Positions 60,100 to 64,000 of a stretch of DNA of 64,000 nucleotides are shown one piece after another. The first letter of the stretch is position 1. The number at the start of each line of letters is the position of its first letter. The notes under the pieces were generated by a model. It worked only from the letters and a program-made list of their open reading frames with translations, searched no databases and was not told where the DNA came from. The DNA comes from Heterobilharzia americana. Lineage: Eukaryota > Platyhelminthes > Trematoda > Strigeidida > Schistosomatidae. Where the stretch lies: NCBI GenBank assembly GCA_944470555.2, contig OX104132.1:6457755-6521754 (forward strand), written 5' to 3'. The position numbers and the translations under genes are program-made.

Positions 60100-60548
60100 T
60101 CAACGGCCATCCCACAGCTGCATAACACCGCAACGACTGCAGCGCAGTGTGCTCGTTCTATGAAAAGTAGTATAATATTTCACCAGCTGGCACCACTGAT
60201 GACACAAACTGGCAAATGCCAAACAGGACTTCTGTATTGGAGCTGAGATTTTGTCAGCAATCAGCCCCTCGGGCTGATGCAACTTCCCAAGCGAGTGAAG
60301 TGGTTGAAGTATTCCGCCACTTCATTCCCAATAATTAAACCATGAGTAGTTGCAGGCCTATCCTGAAGTAGCAATTTTATTTGACAGGTGTCAGCAAAAC
60401 AAAGTAAATACTCCAATTTCCGTATTTTGTCAACGTCTCTACCTAGCACGACAACATTGTCTGTACACACCAAACCAACCAGATGACCTCCAGAAGTAGA
60501 TCGATTCCCATGAAGTCGGACGTACCTAAATTTATGGCTGTTAGTACT

Positions 60549-61252
60549 TCTATCACGAATTTGAATAGAAACGATTACAGTAGACATCCCTGGCGGACAC
60601 CACTAGTTGTCTTCAATTCACATGACAACTCTCCATAAGACTTGACACGGTTGCGTGAGTTCAAACAGATAGCTTTGACAAGCGTTAAATACTTTCTCGG
60701 TACTCCCTTCAGTCAGAAACCTGCACAACACCTCACGATCGACAGACTCAAATGTCGCCTCTAGGACAAGAAATATGGCAAGTGTCGGCCGTTGGTCGGT
60801 ACGCACACCTGTGTTCCAGAACCTGTCGCAGAGTGAAAATATGACCGATACAACCTTTTCCAGCATCGTCCGAAACCTGCCTGGTTTTCTCGAGTTTGCT
60901 GTTCTCTGGCTCCATTCAAGTGTTGAATAACTGTGGACCCTAGGACCTGTGACACAATATTAGCAAGACTAATTCCCCTATGATTGTCACACGATAATTT
61001 CTATCCCTTTCTATAGACTGGTATGGTCGGTGAAGTAGACCAGTCTGACGGCACCGCTTCTTATTCGCATACACTACCTAGTATCTACTTCATTTTAATT
61101 AGCGATTTCCTACCTCAGGTGGCAAACTGTCAAATCCTGCTGTTTTGTATCGCCTTAGGTATGATACAGCTTCCTCAACTTCAAGGAGAGTTGGAGGACC
61201 GACATCTACGTTCACTTCAAATTCAGGTTGGATGTTGGACAACTGAAGCGTT
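60549..61252 (-). repeat. Inverted near-identical RTE tract, copy 2 (704 bp)
   Basis: Partner of 45892-46595, lying within the RTE copy at 59520-62155. Confidence 0.9.
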
Positions 61253-62649
61253 GCTGAGGGCCAGTAGAACTGTGCTTCTAAGCGTTCTGTCCAACATTTT
61301 AGCCATCTATTCTGGGAGGTCATCAGTGTCCCATCCTTTTGGGTGATGGTTTCGATAACCATCGTCTTTTTTGCCAGTATCCTTAATAAGCTTAAATGGT
61401 TGCCCAGTGTTACCCATCGCTGATGCCTTGTCTGTCTTTCTTGCTCTCACCGCCTACCAATACTCGTGATCGATGCGAAGACTCTTGGTCAATTTAGGTT
61501 GGAGTTACTTTCGCTCTACATCGTGGTCAAGACAAGCCAGAATCGGTCTTATTGCATAAATCACTTAGGATGACATCGCGGAAATTCAATGACGTTTGCT
61601 AACCTTCGGATGTACGTTATCAACTGTCTTTACCACTGTTTCCACGGCAGAGTTATCAGTATAAGCATTGCCAGCATGTCCAGACAAATGCTTAGCTAAT
61701 TCGTGAAATATATAATTGGCTTCCTCATCTTTCAACTGACCATAGACAGATTTTGCTGTCGTCTATTTTCTGCGACCGTTGAGGCACATACATATACGAG
61801 CCCCCACTAGCGCCTGATCGGAGTCCAAAATGGTACTCCATATAGAGCGGCAAACCAACAATTCTCCCTGACGATGGCTTGTATCATTGTAATCTACCTG
61901 AGTCCATCGTTGGTTTGATGTTGGAAGAAGCCACGTGAGACAGTGTCTCTTTATGCCTAAAGTTAATGCTGGTCAGAAACAGGTGATTGTCGGAGAGAAA
62001 CTGCAACAGACGAGCACCATTGTCTGTTCTTCGTCGTAGGATTACGAGAATACCTCCAAGATGCCTTCCACATTGGCTCAGCTTCTCTACTTGGGCGTAA
62101 AAGTCACCTGCTATTTCAACGACATCTGAACGTTTTGCTTTCTTTAGCAACATAGGTCATTTATGCCGCTGTCTAGAGTGAATTACTCCTATTATTTTAC
62201 TGCTCACCAGAAAGACGCCGTCGGTGGAACAGCTGGAGTGCACACGAACAATGAAGAAATCATGTGAAGTCGTTTTAAAAGTTTTTTAAGATATATGAAG
62301 GGATCACGCACAGTGACGTCATGGTCTCATATGGATGAGTTTCAAGACGGGTGGTACAGTTTTATAGAAAGATATAAAAAGATGGGGAGATGATGATAAT
62401 TGAACAGCAGGCATCACGGAAGCTAGTTAAACACGAACTACTCTTGCATGTGTGGCATCATCTTTATACGGACCACAGTTTTCATACTTACGCTGGTTTC
62501 TGAATGCAAAACTAAACAAAAATGATAATGAAGTAATAAATGACAAAAATGGGGTGCTCTTAGAATATACATTTGTTCTGTCTACTACGTCAGCTCGCTC
62601 TGCACCACTATATTGTTTCTCTAACCATAAGATGATAATATTCAATAGA

Positions 62650-63190
62650 TAACACCATAGACATTCCTCTCCCCAGGACGATACAAAGCCTGTCTGCCAG
62701 AAACAGATGACTGTCGGAGAGTAACTGCAACAGACGATCACCGCGCATGTACTGAGCCAACATCTACCTCGACGTGTGATGCCAGAGGTGGTTGAATTAG
62801 GTAAGACAGAGCGTTTGGAGTGGCGAAACTAAGGCACCGAGAGAGTCGATGAATTCTCTGACTGCTGGTCTAGTTCGTGTATGGAGAGCCACGCCACCCA
62901 GCTGGGGTCCTAGAGATGATAGGAATGAATGCTTGCGGACTCTTGGTATCGGCTGAAAATCGGTCACAATAGCACAGACGACATCACTCCTTGATGTCTT
63001 CTAATCCTTGAATGTTTTGACTAACCATTGTCAAATTCGTTCTTCTCCCATACACTTTTGTTTACTTTCTTTGATAACTACCTTTTTCTATCCAGTTGTT
63101 CTTTGCAGTATACTACCAGGTGTGGCAAATTGAAGCGATGCACTTGCGTGCGAGGTTCTACGTTGATTGTGTCTGTTTTCTTTTAGCTGA
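62650..63190. mobile_element. Rearranged RTE pieces: endonuclease (-) joined to 3' end (+)
   Basis: Bases 62685-62745 match the minus-strand endonuclease block at 61970-62030 (CAGAAACAGxTGxxTGTCGG). Directly after, from about 62765 to 63190, the sequence is a plus-strand RTE C-terminal end and tail (CAGCTGGGGTCCTAGAGATG, GAATGCTTGCGGACTCTTGG). The strand switch inside 20 bases indicates inversion or twin priming. Confidence 0.6.
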
Positions 63191-63880
63191 AAGCAATTGA
63201 AATATAGTAAGTTATGGTACTTCAGTCCACGTCTGAAGCTGATTGCAACTCGAGAATTCACCGCAACACTAGACGCAGCGATACGAGTATTTCAGTTTAC
63301 CACGCACTAATATTTGAACTTGCAAATGCTGTGTAAGCACCCACATGAATTTTATATTTAAAAGCAATGCATGTCCTGACAAGATGAAGGGTTAGATACT
63401 TTGTGTCAACCTTGCCTAAACATCCTTATTGAATTAACCTACGCCATATTCTTAGCGATGTATGTCAGAAAATATCCGTAACAGTTCCTCCTTGGTTTGT
63501 AGTTCAGCACCTAAACTTCGTCGACTTTACACTTTATCGTTAGCGACACATATAGTACAAGAACTATAGCGGAACTGTACTTAACTTCAGTGCCAAAATC
63601 CTATTCCTATGTAGATAATCGAGGAAAAATGACCTAAATGACATACACATCTTTATTTGTGTGCGGTAAGCACTGTTAAATAAAATACAAAAACTAAGCA
63701 ACAATGTCCAAATGACTGTCCCTAAAACAAAAGAACCCTGCAATTAGCAGATCTATGCGCTTCCCATAAAATGTCGGTCCTCAGGAACAAGGATAATAGA
63801 CCAGTGACCTACATTAACCTTTGATGATACTATCGGGAAGATCGGACCTCACCATGAAAGTAATGGAAGGTGCAAACACT
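63190..63880. other. No gene seen
   Basis: I looked here on the minus strand for the missing N-terminal GNL2 exons and found none that I could support. Confidence 0.4.
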
Positions 63881-63884
63881 GTGT

Positions 63885-64000
63885 GCTACGGTAGTGTTTC
63901 GGTGGTTAGCCACTCAGCGGGGAACGTACGTCCAACACAGTGGGACATAATTTCGAACCCGCCCTACCTACTGAGGTTTGGGCAGGCAAGGAGTGTTAGC
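63885..64000 (+). mobile_element. tRNA-headed SINE, cut by the window edge
   Basis: A-box-like TTAGCCACTCAGCGG, B-box-like ATTTCGAACCC, then the body start TACTGAGGTTTGGGCAGGCA. Continues past 64000. Confidence 0.65.

Larger units (their letters stand above)
59520..62155 (-). mobile_element. RTE-like LINE, most complete minus-strand copy
   Basis: Minus-strand order: endonuclease part at 62153-61884 with LLKKAKRSDVVEIAGDFYAQ (GDFNA motif with Tyr for Asn), DNGARLLQFLSDNHLFLTSI, NFRHKETLSHVA; linker; pre-RT block [20 protein letters not shown] and [20 protein letters not shown] (61362-61099); RT N-terminal ENQAGF region (60955-60618); motif C reduced to VVLGRDVDKI (60587-60261); C-terminal [19 protein letters not shown] (60133-59852); 3' tail to about 59520. 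Frameshifted. It lies just upstream of the first visible GNL2 exon, in the same strand. Confidence 0.8.

Noticed and set aside
1..64000. CRISPR array, bacterial operon or prophage
   Set aside because: No regularly spaced short repeats and no prokaryotic genes. Spliced eukaryotic exons and LINE/SINE content show this is a metazoan nuclear sequence.
1..64000. LTR retrotransposon or endogenous virus
   Set aside because: No integrase, protease, gag or envelope motifs and no paired long terminal repeats were seen. All RT remnants are of non-LTR type.

Overview
The window reads as a parasitic flatworm genome, most likely a schistosome-type blood fluke (Schistosoma or a close relative such as Trichobilharzia). 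Three things point there: dispersed tRNA-headed SINEs carrying decayed hammerhead ribozyme domains of the Smalpha type known from schistosomes; abundant RTE (SR2-like) and CR1-like non-LTR retrotransposons; and an AT-rich, large-intron gene structure. The genus is inference.

Only two host genes can be supported. (1) TMA7 (translation machinery associated 7), a 63-residue single-exon ORF on the + strand at 30739-30930. (2) GNL2/NOG2, the nucleolar circularly permuted GTPase of 60S ribosome biogenesis, on the - strand. Eight coding exons lie between 59322 and 41654 and encode the C-terminal 493 residues; the N-terminal exons were not found and probably lie beyond 64000. Both genes belong to translation or ribosome assembly, but they are on opposite strands about 11 kb apart with repeats between, so no operon is implied.

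Layout: 1-3.3 kb RTE-like relics; 4.4-7.2 kb CR1-like LINE (family A, -); 8.0-17.0 kb a region bounded by about 780 bp near-identical inverted repeats, holding a family B fragment (-) and a long family C LINE with endonuclease, RT and C-terminal parts (-, 15.8-12.2 kb), itself interrupted by a family B 3' end; 17.6-28.4 kb a same-orientation cluster of four family B copies; 28.5-30.2 kb a second family A copy (+); 30.5-31.1 kb TMA7; 32-41.4 kb SINEs and RTE copies; 41.65-59.3 kb GNL2, whose introns are packed with SINEs and RTE copies in both orientations; 59.5-63.2 kb further RTE copies; 63.9 kb a SINE cut by the window edge. All transposons appear defective.

The most unusual pattern is four pairs of near-identical tracts (about 370-1010 bp). 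Each tract is embedded in homologous but clearly diverged flanks, with identity stepping up and down within a few bases. Three pairs are inverted and one is direct. One RTE copy (59.5-62.2 kb) shares one tract with a copy at 45.9 kb and another with a copy at 57.7 kb. Recent gene conversion between dispersed transposon copies is the simplest biological reading; an assembly artefact is the main alternative. A GC-AG intron in GNL2 and two recognisable Smalpha-type hammerhead relics are the other notable points.
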